Shown here: in pieces, positions 1-8,808 of the stretch
Layout of the letters: each line of letters begins with the position of its first letter
Numbering within the stretch: the first letter of the stretch is position 1
NCBI GenBank assembly: GCA_937891165.1
Contig: CALAEX010000227.1
Coordinates: forward strand, 1 to 54,872
DNA: 54,872 bases
DNA from: an uncultured Lachnospiraceae bacterium
Lineage (GTDB): Bacteria; Bacillota; Clostridia; Lachnospirales; Lachnospiraceae
Reading direction: 5' to 3'
Translations under genes and position numbers: made by a program
Notes under the pieces: generated by a model
Database searches by the model: none
The model's input: only the letters and a program-made list of their open reading frames with translations
Told to the model about the DNA's origin: nothing

Positions 1-141
1 GCAAAAAAGAGCAGTAGTGTTGTGACGCTGAAGAATGATACTGATGTTTTTGCATGTAGTATGGCAAAAAAGAGCAGTAGTGTTGTGACGCTGAAGAATG
101 ATACTGATGTTTTTGCATCAAAGTCAGAAAGAGTCGCATAA
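1..141 (+). CDS. Tandem-repeat RiPP precursor peptide (5' end outside window)
   Basis: An open frame enters from the left edge and stops with TAA at 139-141. It encodes two near-perfect copies of a 21-residue unit (period 63 bp) containing AKKSSSVVTLKNDTDVFA. The first copy continues CSM into the next; the last ends ASKSERVA. The DNA repeat is also near exact (1-54 versus 64-117). ATG at 61 is in frame but has no ribosome binding site, so it is probably an internal Met between units. Two radical SAM/SPASM enzymes and an exporter follow on the same strand, the usual setting of a modified peptide, so I read this as a multi-core precursor. The leader and the total repeat number are outside the window. 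It could instead be an unrelated repetitive small protein. The role is inferred from context only. Confidence 0.6.
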   Translation, partial: AKKSSSVVTLKNDTDVFACSMAKKSSSVVTLKNDTDVFASKSERVA

Positions 142-155
142 AATGTTATTACAGC

Positions 156-188
156 AAAGCCTAGTCTGTGTTATGCGGATTAGGCTTT
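156..188 (+). promoter_or_regulatory. Stem-loop between precursor and maturase genes
   Basis: AAAGCCTAGTC (156-166) pairs with GATTAGGCTTT (178-188): 11 bp with one G-T pair and an 11-nt loop. No T-run follows, so this is not a standard terminator. Such hairpins between a peptide gene and its modification genes often stabilise the upstream transcript or attenuate the downstream genes. That role is inferred here. Confidence 0.6.
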
Positions 189-207
189 AGTTATGAGGAG
201 ACCAAAC

Positions 208-1389
208 ATGAGAATTATAACAGATGATTTTACTCGTCATTATAAAATAATAAATCAAAATGATGATATAGTTTTTTCTAGTTGCTCAGAATTTCAATTA
301 CCAAATATTCATAAGTATTATGAATATGTTAGTACCATAGATTCTTTAAGTGTGGTGTACTATAATTTAACTAAAAGATGTAATTTTAATTGTACCTATT
401 GTTATTCTGTGCATGATAATTCCACAGTTAGCATGGAGAACCACCATGTAATTTTAGGAAAACTTAAAGAATTAAATACCAAAGCGATTACTCTTATAGG
501 AGGAGAACCTTTTTGTCATCCAAATTTTCACAGTATTTTAGAATCTTGTATCGCATGTAATTTCTTCGATGAGATTTGTGTTGTTACTAACGGTTCATTG
601 ATTGATGATTCTATGATGCATTTGTATTGTAATAGCCGAGTTGTAATTCAAGTTAGTATTGATGGAATAGACGAATGTACAAATTCAAAAACGAGGGGAA
701 AGAATCATTTTGATGTAGTATATAATAACATTAAAAAGCTTGTGCAAAATGGTGCTAATGTTGTTGTTATGAAAGTGCTTACTCGTGATAATATAGGGGA
801 TTCAAAGGAATTTTATTCATTTTATAAAAAACAAAATATAAATGTGGGATTTTTTATGGTAAAACAAGTAGCAGATACAGATAAACCCAATATTCAGCAA
901 TTGAAAGATTTACTTGATTTTATTTACGATGCTGAAAGCAATGATTTGATTAAGACTTTTCAAATTGTTAATTTTGCAGACAATATGATGTTCCACAGCC
1001 TTGGGTTTCCTATTATGCATTGTGGTGCAGGTATTAATGCTCTAAGTATCATGCCGAATGGAGATATTTATCCTTGTGTGAAGAAAGAGAAACAAGGCAA
1101 TCTCATTACAAATATTTTTAATGATACTGCTATTGATGCAATTAAAGCTAACAGGCAATACATGATAAACAATGATTTGGTTTATAAAAAAGATACATGT
1201 TCAGAATGCGATATTGCTTATTATTGTGGTGGCGGATGCAGAGCTGAAGAGAATGCAAGCAAGCAAATTTGTGTATATAATTGCGAATACTTTCACTTTG
1301 CTAAAGATTATTTTCTTGAAAAAACGCTTAAGAATTACGCAGATAATAATACTAAATTTCATGACAATAATTGCAATGTAGATAAATGA
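208..1389 (+). CDS. Radical SAM/SPASM peptide maturase
   Basis: A 393-residue radical SAM enzyme. The motif CNFNCTYCY at about residues 58-66 supplies the three cysteines for the SAM-binding 4Fe-4S cluster, and LIGGEPFCHP follows as the GGEP motif. The C-terminal third has a SPASM-type cysteine set (HCGAG, YPC, CSECDIAYYCGGGC, CVYNCEYF) that would bind auxiliary Fe-S clusters. SPASM enzymes commonly modify ribosomal peptides, and the repeat peptide just upstream is the obvious candidate substrate. I chose the ATG at 208 over the one at 193 because GAGGAG lies 7 nt upstream of it. The reading frame overlaps the longer possible start of the exporter gene, so the two are probably translated together. 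The actual cross-link chemistry cannot be read from the sequence. Confidence 0.85.
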   Translation: MRIITDDFTRHYKIINQNDDIVFSSCSEFQLPNIHKYYEYVSTIDSLSVVYYNLTKRCNFNCTYCYSVHDNSTVSMENHHVILGKLKELNTKAITLIGGEPFCHPNFHSILESCIACNFFDEICVVTNGSLIDDSMMHLYCNSRVVIQVSIDGIDECTNSKTRGKNHFDVVYNNIKKLVQNGANVVVMKVLTRDNIGDSKEFYSFYKKQNINVGFFMVKQVADTDKPNIQQLKDLLDFIYDAESNDLIKTFQIVNFADNMMFHSLGFPIMHCGAGINALSIMPNGDIYPCVKKEKQGNLITNIFNDTAIDAIKANRQYMINNDLVYKKDTCSECDIAYYCGGGCRAEENASKQICVYNCEYFHFAKDYFLEKTLKNYADNNTKFHDNNCNVDK

Positions 1390-1412
1390 TTGAAGATAAG
1401 TGGAGTGATGAT

Positions 1413-2609
1413 ATGAATAAAAATAGATTCTTAATGATTTCGGCTATTGCAATAAATAATATTGGTGATATTATTTTTGACTTATTCGTTGCTTGGGAAT
1501 TAAGTTCTTCTACAGGCAAGTTTATGAATGCAGTCTACATAATTGGTACATCTGTAGCATTTCGTGCTATTCTTTCATTTTTTGTTGGTTCTTTCGTTGA
1601 TAAACATTCAAAGAAAAAGATGATGGTAATTTCACATATATCTTCTATTATTATCATTAGTTGCTTTGGTTTGTTTTGGGGATTAGTTAAACAGTGTGTC
1701 GCAATAGGTCTAGTTTTTGTTTTATTAAATGATATTAACAACGAGTTGTTCACTAGAAGTTATATTTCAATGACTTCGGATATGTTCGATGAGAATCAGT
1801 ATATTAAGTTTCAAAGCTATTCCAACATTGTTATAAGAATTATCAGTGTTGGTGGAGCTGCATTAGCTGGAACTTTAATTGATCATATTTCAGACCATAC
1901 AGTCTTTATTATAGATATTTTTTCCTATTTTCTTTCTTTGTTGCTTATAATGCAAGTGAACTATAATGAGCATGTAATTAGCAATGCATCGTCATCTGGT
2001 ATTTTGAAGACTATTGTTTCAGACATAAAATATACACTCATGACCATTTTACATTCTTCATATTTATTGGCGTTTATTGTTTTAATGTTTATACTTAATC
2101 TTGCTTATGGATATATTCCACAAATTTTGCCTGTATTCAAAGCGAGTATTACTGAGTCAGCTACTCTACTAGGTGTGCTTAAATCATCAATGACAATTGG
2201 GGAGATTGTTGGTTTGGCGTTGGTAAGCAAATTGTCTAAATATGTAAGTGTAACATTTAAAGTAAGTATGTTGTCAAATATATTTATTATTGGGGCTATC
2301 CATTTAACAAAAAATCCATATTTATTAGTTGTTTTTTTTGCATTGTATGGTTTTTCGGATTCATTAACACAACCATTATTTGGATATACTGTTTCAAATT
2401 TGGATAATGCAAATAGAGGCAAGTTGCTGGGGGGAATCGACGCAATAATTATGTTTTCTCCGAGTATTGGTATATATGTAATTTCTGCTATATCAACTTA
2501 TAGCGAGATTCTTGGTGGTATCGTTGTGTCCGCTATTTTCTTGATTGGATTTTTAATAGTATCATTTAATAAAAATATGCGACATATTGTATTGGATTCT
2601 AAAAATTAA
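1413..2609 (+). CDS. MFS-family transporter, probable peptide exporter
   Basis: A 398-residue, very hydrophobic protein with about twelve predicted membrane segments and the loop VDKHSKKKMM after the second segment, typical of the major facilitator superfamily (the MacAB-independent efflux type related to macrolide exporters). It lies between two radical SAM maturases, so it probably exports the modified peptide or gives self-immunity; this is context inference. GGAG at 1402-1405 favours the ATG at 1413. The longer start at 1386 overlaps the TGA of the maturase gene but has no ribosome binding site. Confidence 0.8.
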   Translation: MNKNRFLMISAIAINNIGDIIFDLFVAWELSSSTGKFMNAVYIIGTSVAFRAILSFFVGSFVDKHSKKKMMVISHISSIIIISCFGLFWGLVKQCVAIGLVFVLLNDINNELFTRSYISMTSDMFDENQYIKFQSYSNIVIRIISVGGAALAGTLIDHISDHTVFIIDIFSYFLSLLLIMQVNYNEHVISNASSSGILKTIVSDIKYTLMTILHSSYLLAFIVLMFILNLAYGYIPQILPVFKASITESATLLGVLKSSMTIGEIVGLALVSKLSKYVSVTFKVSMLSNIFIIGAIHLTKNPYLLVVFFALYGFSDSLTQPLFGYTVSNLDNANRGKLLGGIDAIIMFSPSIGIYVISAISTYSEILGGIVVSAIFLIGFLIVSFNKNMRHIVLDSKN

Positions 2610-2633
2610 TAAACTGTAAAGGATGAGATAATT

Positions 2634-4439
2634 ATGCAATATATTATTAATACTACATTTTTGGGTGAAAATATATCGTATGACTTAATACATGGAGAAT
2701 TCAATATACGGGGCAACGATAATTTAATTTTTCCAGTTGAGAATTTTCAAACAATCGTTGAACATGGCATTTCCTTGAAAAAGAATAGTAATTTTATGTG
2801 TATTACTATTGCAACGACAGATGCGTGTAATTTAAAATGCACATATTGTTTTGAAAAACATGGTAAAAGTTTTTTGACCGAAGATTGTATTCCAGCTATA
2901 TGCAATCTGATTTGCGAGTATAAAAAGAATGAAACTAATATTACGAGGGTTGTTGTCATTTGGTTTGGAGGTGAACCGGTTCTCAATCTTAAATTTATTT
3001 TGGAAGCTTCCAATTATATAAAAAAGACATGTCAAGAATTATTATTAGATTATAGTGGAAGAATTATTACTAATGGTGTAGAGCTAAATAAAATTATACC
3101 ATATATTAAGGAATTATGCATAACTGATATACAAATTACATTGGACGGAACTAGAGAACTTCATGACCGTAGGCGTATTAAAGCAAATGGTGTTGGAAGT
3201 TTTGATGAAATAATATCTAATATAAAGAAGATAGAATCTAAAGTAGACTTGATTATCCGTATGAATGTAGATAAAAATAATATATCTGAATGTAGCAAAT
3301 TATATGATTATATACTTCAATTATCTCTTAATAATGATGTAAATGTGTTTTTTCAGCCGATGTTAGTGGAAAACTACGGGGGTGAATCGACTTGTTATGA
3401 AGGAATGATATTAGCGAATGAAGAGTTAAATGAGGAATTTTTAGATTTATTAGAATATACAAATTCACTTGAAAAACCATGTTACATCGGAGCATTTTGT
3501 AATGTGGATTTTCCGGGTAGTGTAGTCATCCGTTCTGATGGTTCACTTTGTAAATGTTGGGCAGAAGTTGTTGAAACTTCGGATTCCACCATTTCTATTA
3601 AAAATGAAACAGACCATATATTACACTTTATGAAACAAGCTAAACAATCAGTGAAAAGAACAGCATGTAAGGACTGTGTTATATATCCAACTTGCCTTGG
3701 CGGTTGCTTATATAGAACTTATACTACTTCTGAATGTAATGCTAAGCGTAGACTTGTTTTATCCACTATTTGTAGACTTTATTTTAAAGAAAAGATAAAG
3801 GATGATATTTTTTTTAAAATATTAAATAACGAAATGATGTGGTTAAGGAGTATTGGTTGTAAAATACAATATAGGAATAAAGGTATTGAAATAAGCCGTA
3901 TCGATTTACCAACAACAGACTTTAACTTTTATATAGGTGTAGGTAGTGATGAAAAATGTATAAGACTTTCTCAAAAGATGGCGAACTTTGTTTTATGTGA
4001 GAATGATCTTATTGCTCATGGGTATAAAAGGGATGCAGACTATGACATAAATTATTTCTATTTAAATTGTGAAGAAAACGTTGTTGATGATACATATGCA
4101 TTTGAAGAAAATTCTCTTGATATATGGGCAAATGATGGATTTGTCAGGAAATCTAACAGATATACAAAATATTACAATATAAGATGTGGCAAAGATATAG
4201 TTGGTCGGTTTTCTGTCGTTATAACAGACATCTTAGGTATATATGATTTTGAAATTTACAAGAAACATCAAGGCTTAGGTCATGGAACGAAGGCTTTGCG
4301 TTCCTTAATGTCACAAACAGATAAAAATCTATTTATTCAAACATGGAGTGACAACTATGCTGCACAGCGATGCTACGAAAGTGCAGGGTTTATAAAATAT
4401 GAATTAGTATATAGATATAAAAGACACAGTTGCTTATAA
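2634..4439 (+). CDS. Radical SAM/SPASM maturase fused to a GNAT acetyltransferase domain
   Basis: A 601-residue two-part protein. Residues 1-380 form a radical SAM/SPASM enzyme: CNLKCTYC (C65, C69, C72), FGGEP at 111-115, and cysteines at 283, 289, 306, 308, 345, 348, 354, 358, 368 and 380 for auxiliary clusters. Residues about 500-601 look like a GNAT N-acetyltransferase: the acetyl-CoA loop HQGLGHGTKAL at 545-555 and the late motif NYAAQRCYESAGF at 574-586. The middle (380-500) is not recognised. The fusion suggests two successive modifications of one peptide, for example a radical cross-link and acetylation, or self-protection by acetylation. AAAGGA precedes the ATG at a normal distance. 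It is the last gene of the peptide operon. Confidence 0.8.
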   Translation: MQYIINTTFLGENISYDLIHGEFNIRGNDNLIFPVENFQTIVEHGISLKKNSNFMCITIATTDACNLKCTYCFEKHGKSFLTEDCIPAICNLICEYKKNETNITRVVVIWFGGEPVLNLKFILEASNYIKKTCQELLLDYSGRIITNGVELNKIIPYIKELCITDIQITLDGTRELHDRRRIKANGVGSFDEIISNIKKIESKVDLIIRMNVDKNNISECSKLYDYILQLSLNNDVNVFFQPMLVENYGGESTCYEGMILANEELNEEFLDLLEYTNSLEKPCYIGAFCNVDFPGSVVIRSDGSLCKCWAEVVETSDSTISIKNETDHILHFMKQAKQSVKRTACKDCVIYPTCLGGCLYRTYTTSECNAKRRLVLSTICRLYFKEKIKDDIFFKILNNEMMWLRSIGCKIQYRNKGIEISRIDLPTTDFNFYIGVGSDEKCIRLSQKMANFVLCENDLIAHGYKRDADYDINYFYLNCEENVVDDTYAFEENSLDIWANDGFVRKSNRYTKYYNIRCGKDIVGRFSVVITDILGIYDFEIYKKHQGLGHGTKALRSLMSQTDKNLFIQTWSDNYAAQRCYESAGFIKYELVYRYKRHSCL

Positions 4440-4521
4440 GTGTAAACGGCAGAGGTTGTGTCCTGCCTCTTGTTAATAAGCTGTATTTGGAAAATTATAG
4501 AATATACTGATGTTTCTGTTT

Positions 4522-4674
4522 CTATACAGTTTGAACCTGTTCTGGTGTTTTCGTGTACTGTGAGATGGTGTCCCGGAGCTGTTGCAGTTCTTTCAGCTTG
4601 GCTACGGAAGATTTGTATTTGGCAGATAGAGCGTTACGGTCTTTGACAAGGAATTGGTATTCTCCCCACTTCAT
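4522..4674 (-). pseudogene. Small coiled-coil ORF, probable remnant
   Basis: A 50-codon minus-strand ORF starting MKWGEYQFLVKDRNAL and rich in K, Q, E and L, with a heptad-like stretch AKLKELQQLRDTISQY. It looks like the tail of a larger gene, perhaps from a mobile element, but I cannot name the family. It sits between the peptide operon and a decayed insertion sequence. The rest of 4440-4692 shows only a weak short hairpin (4451-4470) that might end the peptide operon. Confidence 0.35.
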
Positions 4675-4721
4675 CGGTTACTATTCAGCCCTCAATGTCA
4701 TTTAGTTAAGATTTTTAATGG

Positions 4722-4768
4722 TATGGTTAGAACTTTACTCCTTTTTTTGAGAGGGAGGTCTAACCATA
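4722..4768 (+). terminator. Stem-loop with T-run inside the left end of the IS
   Basis: TATGGTTAGA (4722-4731) pairs perfectly with TCTAACCATA (4759-4768), followed by seven Ts. A terminator just inside the left end is a common device in insertion sequences to block outside transcription from entering the transposase gene. Confidence 0.6.
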
Positions 4769-4853
4769 TTTTTTTAATAATAAATACAGCAAATCTTATC
4801 TTTTTGAGGTATAATAAAATTTGATATTATTTTATTTTTAGGAGGCATTTTTT

Positions 4854-5492
4854 ATGTATCATCAAACCATTCATTCCCTTTTTTTCTCTGCTCTTTCTAA
4901 CGTAGAAAAAAACATATCTTCCTATGTCTATCATCCAGAAAAAGACTTTACACGTACTAGAAAATTACCTGCAACTACCTTAATGAATTTTCTTGTTTCC
5001 GAAGGTTCTTCCTCTACCAAAAACGAACTTTTAGATTTTTTTGCTATGGATGCGAATCATCCTACTGCTTCTGCTTTAAATCAACAAAGAGCTAAATTAA
5101 AACCAGAAGCTCTTGAAGCTGTTTTTCAAGAATTTCACAAACAAGTGTCTTATCTTTCTACTTCGACTACTTCGATGCCCTATCGTTTTCTTGCAACAGA
5201 TGGTTCTACCTGTTGTGGTCAAGCTTTTTTGTAACATTTTTGACTCATAAAACAACATTATTTTTATATTCTTGTTTCTGATTATTACTCTTGTAGTTTC
5301 TTATCTTTTACTATATTATACTTATTTCTCTTTCGTACGAAAAATATCTATTCCAAAGGACTTGTACATAACTTTCAGTTTCCAGCAGAAGATTCTTTTG
5401 ATATCACGGTTTCGGTTACCTTAGTTCGAACAAAAGCGAAAAAAAAGTTATCCATGATTTTGGGATATCAACGCTTTTTAGTGATGCCATAA
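4854..5492 (+). pseudogene. IS4-family transposase, broken
   Basis: The intact N-terminal part is 126 residues (MYHQTIHSLFF to FLATDGSTCCGQAFL) and stops at 5234. It contains the helical N-terminal region and the first strand ATDGS, where the first catalytic Asp of the DDE triad would sit. After an internal deletion, a later fragment is readable at about 5352-5492 (YSKGLVHNFQFPAEDSF, then TVSVTLVRTKAKKK), which resembles the DDE-domain strand region of IS4 proteins. A frameshift follows near 5480, where the neighbouring frame continues SDAIKFF. The remaining catalytic residues are lost. AGGAGG precedes the ATG. Confidence 0.8.
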
Positions 5493-5610
5493 AATTTTTT
5501 TCTTTGCTTCTCTATATTCTCTTTTCTTCTAAGCATGGAACGGATACTTTCTTTTTCTTGCTTTTTTGTCAGGAAATAATAAAATATAGATTTTTCTATC
5601 ACTTAACTAA

Positions 5611-5883
5611 ATGACATTGGTTCAAGAATTAACAAGTGGTACAGGATATGTGGATTTGTTATTTTTACCAAGAAAGAGTTCTAATAAACCTGCCATATTG
5701 GTAGAATTAAAATGGAATACGTCTGTAAAAGGAGCAATTGCCCAAATTAAGAATAAAAATTATGTAGAAGTAATAGAAAATTATGGTGGAGAGATTCTTT
5801 TGGTTGGTATTAATTATAATAAGAAAACAAAAGTTCATGAATGTAAAATTGAAAAGTATATGAAAAAAAAGCATAGTTTATAA
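5611..5883 (+). pseudogene. C-terminal fragment of an AAA-ATPase-like/PD-(D/E)XK protein (DUF1703 type)
   Basis: The frame reads TSGTGYVDLLFLPRK, then PAILVELKW and AIAQIKNKNY, then EILLVGINY. This is the typical end of the large AAA-ATPase-like proteins with a C-terminal PD-(D/E)XK nuclease fold: D in GYVDLLF, and E and K in VELKW. Only about 88 of 500 or more residues remain. The ATG at 5611 lies within the right inverted repeat of the IS, so the original gene was cut by the insertion. The missing N-terminal part is not on the other side of the IS. It is probably not expressed as a functional protein. Confidence 0.75.
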
Positions 5884-5912
5884 AAATACGGCATAAGATT
5901 AATAAAAAACAT

Positions 5913-6347
5913 ATGGCAAGCACTATGAAGCGTATTTATTGGAAAAAAATAATATTTTTTTTCTTTTTGAGCATTATGACAGGAATGTTTTTTGGCTGTG
6001 CAAAAAAAGAAAATGAAATTCCAAAGATAAAGGATTTAGAGTATACCGTCCTAGAAGAAAGTGAAGTTCCCGAAGAACTATTAGAAAAAATCAGGGAGAA
6101 AAAGACAGAGGCATTTGATATTACATATCAGTCCGATGGATATCTTTATATTGCAAGAGGTTATGGAACGCAGACAACAAGTGGGTATAGTGTAAAGATA
6201 TTGGAATTATATGAAACTTCGGAAGGAATTGTCTTTTCTAGTGAATTAGTTGGTCCAAGAAGAGATGAACTCGTGTTGCAAATAGAAACGTGGCCTTATA
6301 TTGTAATTAAACTTCCTGATATTAGATTAGAAGTACTATGTTTATAG
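5913..6347 (+). CDS. PrcB-like lipoprotein
   Basis: A protein of about 144 residues (140 if ATG 5925 is used; neither start has a convincing ribosome binding site). A lysine-rich N-terminus, a hydrophobic segment IIFFFFLSIMTGMFF and the lipobox FFGC indicate a lipid-anchored exported protein. Residues about 70-120 contain YLYIARGYGTQTTSGYSVKI, resembling the C-terminal domain of protease-complex inhibitor PrcB (PF14343 type). It lies 40 bp before an SPOCS/LysM gene on the same strand. The exact function is unknown. Confidence 0.65.
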   Translation: MASTMKRIYWKKIIFFFFLSIMTGMFFGCAKKENEIPKIKDLEYTVLEESEVPEELLEKIREKKTEAFDITYQSDGYLYIARGYGTQTTSGYSVKILELYETSEGIVFSSELVGPRRDELVLQIETWPYIVIKLPDIRLEVLCL

Positions 6348-6387
6348 AAAGTCCAATAAATTTTTTCAAAAAATAGGAGGGTATAAC

Positions 6388-7965
6388 GTGGAATTAAGAA
6401 AGGAAAATATTCATCGCATTGGTGGTACAACAACAGGCGAAGTTTGTGGAACAACAAGTTCTTTTACGTTAGATGATGATTTTAATGTGCCAGATGTGAA
6501 ACCCGATGTCAAAATGATTATTAGAGAATGTGGAAAAATTCGTGTTATGGATAAAAAGTGTAATGCAGGACGATTACATATTAAAGGTGTAATGCGGATT
6601 GAAATTCTTTATATAGGAGAAGATGGAACAACAATCTATGGTATGGAGGGAGAGTTGCCTTTTGATGAAATGATACATATGGAGCAAGAAGATTGTTCGG
6701 GAATGACGATTCGGGCAGAGTTAGAAGATGTTACAGCGACAATGATTCATTCAAGAAAAATCAATATCAAGGCTTTAATTACAGTAAAAGCAATTTGCGA
6801 AGAAATTCAAGATGAAATTGTAGTAACAGAAGCAGAGGGGAATGGATTGTTTGCTAGAGCAAAGGATATTAGTTTTACTAATTTAGCGGCTGCCAAAAAG
6901 GATACCATTCGTATTCGAGAAGAAGTGCAATTGCCATCTGCTCGTCCGAATATTGGTGAAATGATTTATAAAGAAATGCATTTAACAGTAACAGAAAGTC
7001 GTGTGATGGAGGAAGAATTATCCGTAAAAGGAACAATGCATCTATTTGTCGTATATCGAGGAAGTGGATTAAAGGAAACGCCAGAGCTGTTTGAAACAAA
7101 AGTACCATTTACAGGACGGTTTGACCTTTCCGGAGCTCGTCCTGATATGATAGAAGATATTTCCGTTATGGTGCTTCAGGAAAATATTAGTACAAAGGCA
7201 GATGAGGATGGAGAAGAACGTATTATTGATATAGAGGCTGTATTAGAATTAGATATGAAGCTTTATGAAGAAAAAGAATTAACGGTATTAGAAGATATTT
7301 ATTCTGTATTGGGAAAGGTGGAATTACGAGGTCAACAAGAACAGATTCCGCAGCTTTTAATGAAAAATCAGGGGATAGGAAATTTTACAGGAAAATATGA
7401 TGTGCCAGAGCTTGGAGTGACACCAATGCAGATTGCATATGGTAGTGCTCAAGTGCATTTAGAGAAAACAAGTATGGAAGAAAGTGTACTTTTGATGGAA
7501 GGGATGTTAGAATTCCGTCTATTATTGATTACAGGTTCAGATGAACGACCATATGTAGGAATTAAGTTTTATGCACCATTTGAGCATCGTATGGAAGTAA
7601 GAGGATTAAAAGAAACTTGTAGTTATAAAGTAATACCAATGGTGACGGATAGTTCTTTTCAATTATATCGGAGTGATGAAATTGAATGGAAAACAGAAGT
7701 TAATTTTCAAACGATTGTATTTTGTAATCAACCAGAATATATGATTACAGACGCAGAATTTGTGCCGTTTACAGAAAAAGAAATAGAACAGCAGTATGGC
7801 ATGATTGGTTACCGCAGTATAGAAGGAGATACTCTTTGGTCGGTAGGAAAACAATTTCATGTGTCACCGGATGAGGTAGCAGAACGAAATAGTTTAGAAG
7901 AAGAGATAATTCCAAGTGGAAAAATGCTTCTTTTAATTCGGAATGGAATGAGTGTACTTTCATAA
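6388..7965 (+). CDS. DUF3794 (SPOCS) domain protein with C-terminal LysM
   Basis: A 525-residue protein with repeated SPOCS/DUF3794 domains (the segment starting DDDFNVPDVKPDVKMIIRE, and later copies around residues 190-300 and 330-440) and a C-terminal LysM motif (YRSIEGDTLWSVGKQF, then PSGKMLLLI). Proteins of this type are found in spore-forming Clostridia and are thought to be spore coat or cortex associated, with LysM binding peptidoglycan. The start is GTG at 6388, set by AGGAGGG at 6376-6382. A strong bidirectional terminator follows. Confidence 0.8.
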   Translation: MELRKENIHRIGGTTTGEVCGTTSSFTLDDDFNVPDVKPDVKMIIRECGKIRVMDKKCNAGRLHIKGVMRIEILYIGEDGTTIYGMEGELPFDEMIHMEQEDCSGMTIRAELEDVTATMIHSRKINIKALITVKAICEEIQDEIVVTEAEGNGLFARAKDISFTNLAAAKKDTIRIREEVQLPSARPNIGEMIYKEMHLTVTESRVMEEELSVKGTMHLFVVYRGSGLKETPELFETKVPFTGRFDLSGARPDMIEDISVMVLQENISTKADEDGEERIIDIEAVLELDMKLYEEKELTVLEDIYSVLGKVELRGQQEQIPQLLMKNQGIGNFTGKYDVPELGVTPMQIAYGSAQVHLEKTSMEESVLLMEGMLEFRLLLITGSDERPYVGIKFYAPFEHRMEVRGLKETCSYKVIPMVTDSSFQLYRSDEIEWKTEVNFQTIVFCNQPEYMITDAEFVPFTEKEIEQQYGMIGYRSIEGDTLWSVGKQFHVSPDEVAERNSLEEEIIPSGKMLLLIRNGMSVLS

Positions 7966-7971
7966 GGACGA

Positions 7972-8012
7972 AAAACCCCTTACCCAGTATTAGTAATACT
8001 GGATAAGGGGTT
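7972..8012. terminator. Bidirectional rho-independent terminator
   Basis: A long hairpin (AAACCCCTTACCCAGTATTA and its complement up to 8012) with an A-run on the left and a T-run on the right, lying between convergent genes. It can end transcription of both. Confidence 0.85.
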
Positions 8013-8030
8013 TGATTTGTTGGAAGTATA

Positions 8031-8678
8031 TTATTCAGTAATAGCTACATCTTTTGCAGGTTTTTCTGTTGTTTCTTCCTCTGCTTTTAGACTATCTCTC
8101 CATTCGGTGAGTTTCTTTTGTGTAGCTTCTAATGTTTTTTTACAAAGTTCTGGTAATTCTCCACCCCAACTTGCGGTTGCAGCATCGTAGCCTTTCTGAA
8201 GTGCTTCTAACATTTTATCAGCGTTTGCAGGATTGTTGCCTGCTAATGCTTTTGCAAAAGAAAATAAACGGTCAGAAGTCTGATTTACACCCCAATATCC
8301 ATCTTCACTTACTTCTTTTGCAGCTTCTTCTGCAATTTCATCATCTACAGTAATAGTGCCTTCTTCAATCATATCAAAAGCGTCAGAAAGAGTAGTGAAC
8401 TGTTGTCCTTGTTTTAACATCATTCTTTCTACAACAGAACGAAGCTGAGCAGTACGAAGTTCTGCTTCTGCCTTTAATTTTTCGATTGTAACATTATCAT
8501 GTTTGATAGTCTGTTCAATTTTTTGTGGGCTGGATTTTGTGTATTCCGCAGCAATACTTTCGTCTTGTTCTTTCAGTTTTTCAGATAAGGATTCTGTACT
8601 TTTCTTTTCTTCATCTTTGTTTACTTTTGAAGCTTCATAATTAGCTGTCATTAATTGGGAGATTTTATTGATATCCAT
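8031..8678 (-). CDS. Conserved hypothetical protein, coiled-coil rich
   Basis: A 215-residue acidic protein without signal peptide or membrane segment. The N-terminal half is charged and helical (DEEKKSTESLSEKLKEQDES). The C-terminal half contains SEDGYWGVNQTSDRLFSFAKAL and YDAATASWGGELPELCKKT, a pattern I associate with uncharacterised Clostridia proteins. I cannot give a function. The start at 8678 is chosen because AGGAGAGGTG lies just upstream; the longer frame to 8744 has no ribosome binding site. It faces ispE in the same direction. Confidence 0.7.
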   Translation of the reverse strand: MDINKISQLMTANYEASKVNKDEEKKSTESLSEKLKEQDESIAAEYTKSSPQKIEQTIKHDNVTIEKLKAEAELRTAQLRSVVERMMLKQGQQFTTLSDAFDMIEEGTITVDDEIAEEAAKEVSEDGYWGVNQTSDRLFSFAKALAGNNPANADKMLEALQKGYDAATASWGGELPELCKKTLEATQKKLTEWRDSLKAEEETTEKPAKDVAITE

Positions 8679-8808
8679 ATCGTCACCTCTCCTTTCCCTC
8701 TTATTCATCTGGTTGTACTTCTTATAATAGTGAACAACTTCCATGTCAATATATATATCGGCTTCTTTTATAAGAAACTCAAGAGAACACGATAAAGTTT
8801 ATAAAAAA

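Larger units (their letters stand above)
4693..5619 (+). mobile_element. IS4-family deletion derivative with 18-bp terminal inverted repeats
   Basis: CAATGTCATTTAGTTAAG at 4693-4710 is repeated as its exact reverse complement at 5602-5619, marking both ends. Inside are the transposase start, a large deletion and a fragment of the C-terminal half. At 927 bp the element is well short of a complete IS4-type element. No target duplication is visible (left flank TTCAGCCCT, right flank GTTCAAGAA), and the two flanking sequences belong to different genes. This suggests recombination or deletion after insertion. It cannot move on its own. Confidence 0.85.

Noticed and set aside
1172..1381. Second plus-strand frame inside the end of the first maturase gene
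   Set aside because: It is a shadow of the SPASM region in another frame, without its own ribosome binding site.
4458..4646. Plus-strand 62-codon frame after the peptide operon
   Set aside because: No ribosome binding site and unusual composition; the minus-strand frame in the same place looks more protein-like.
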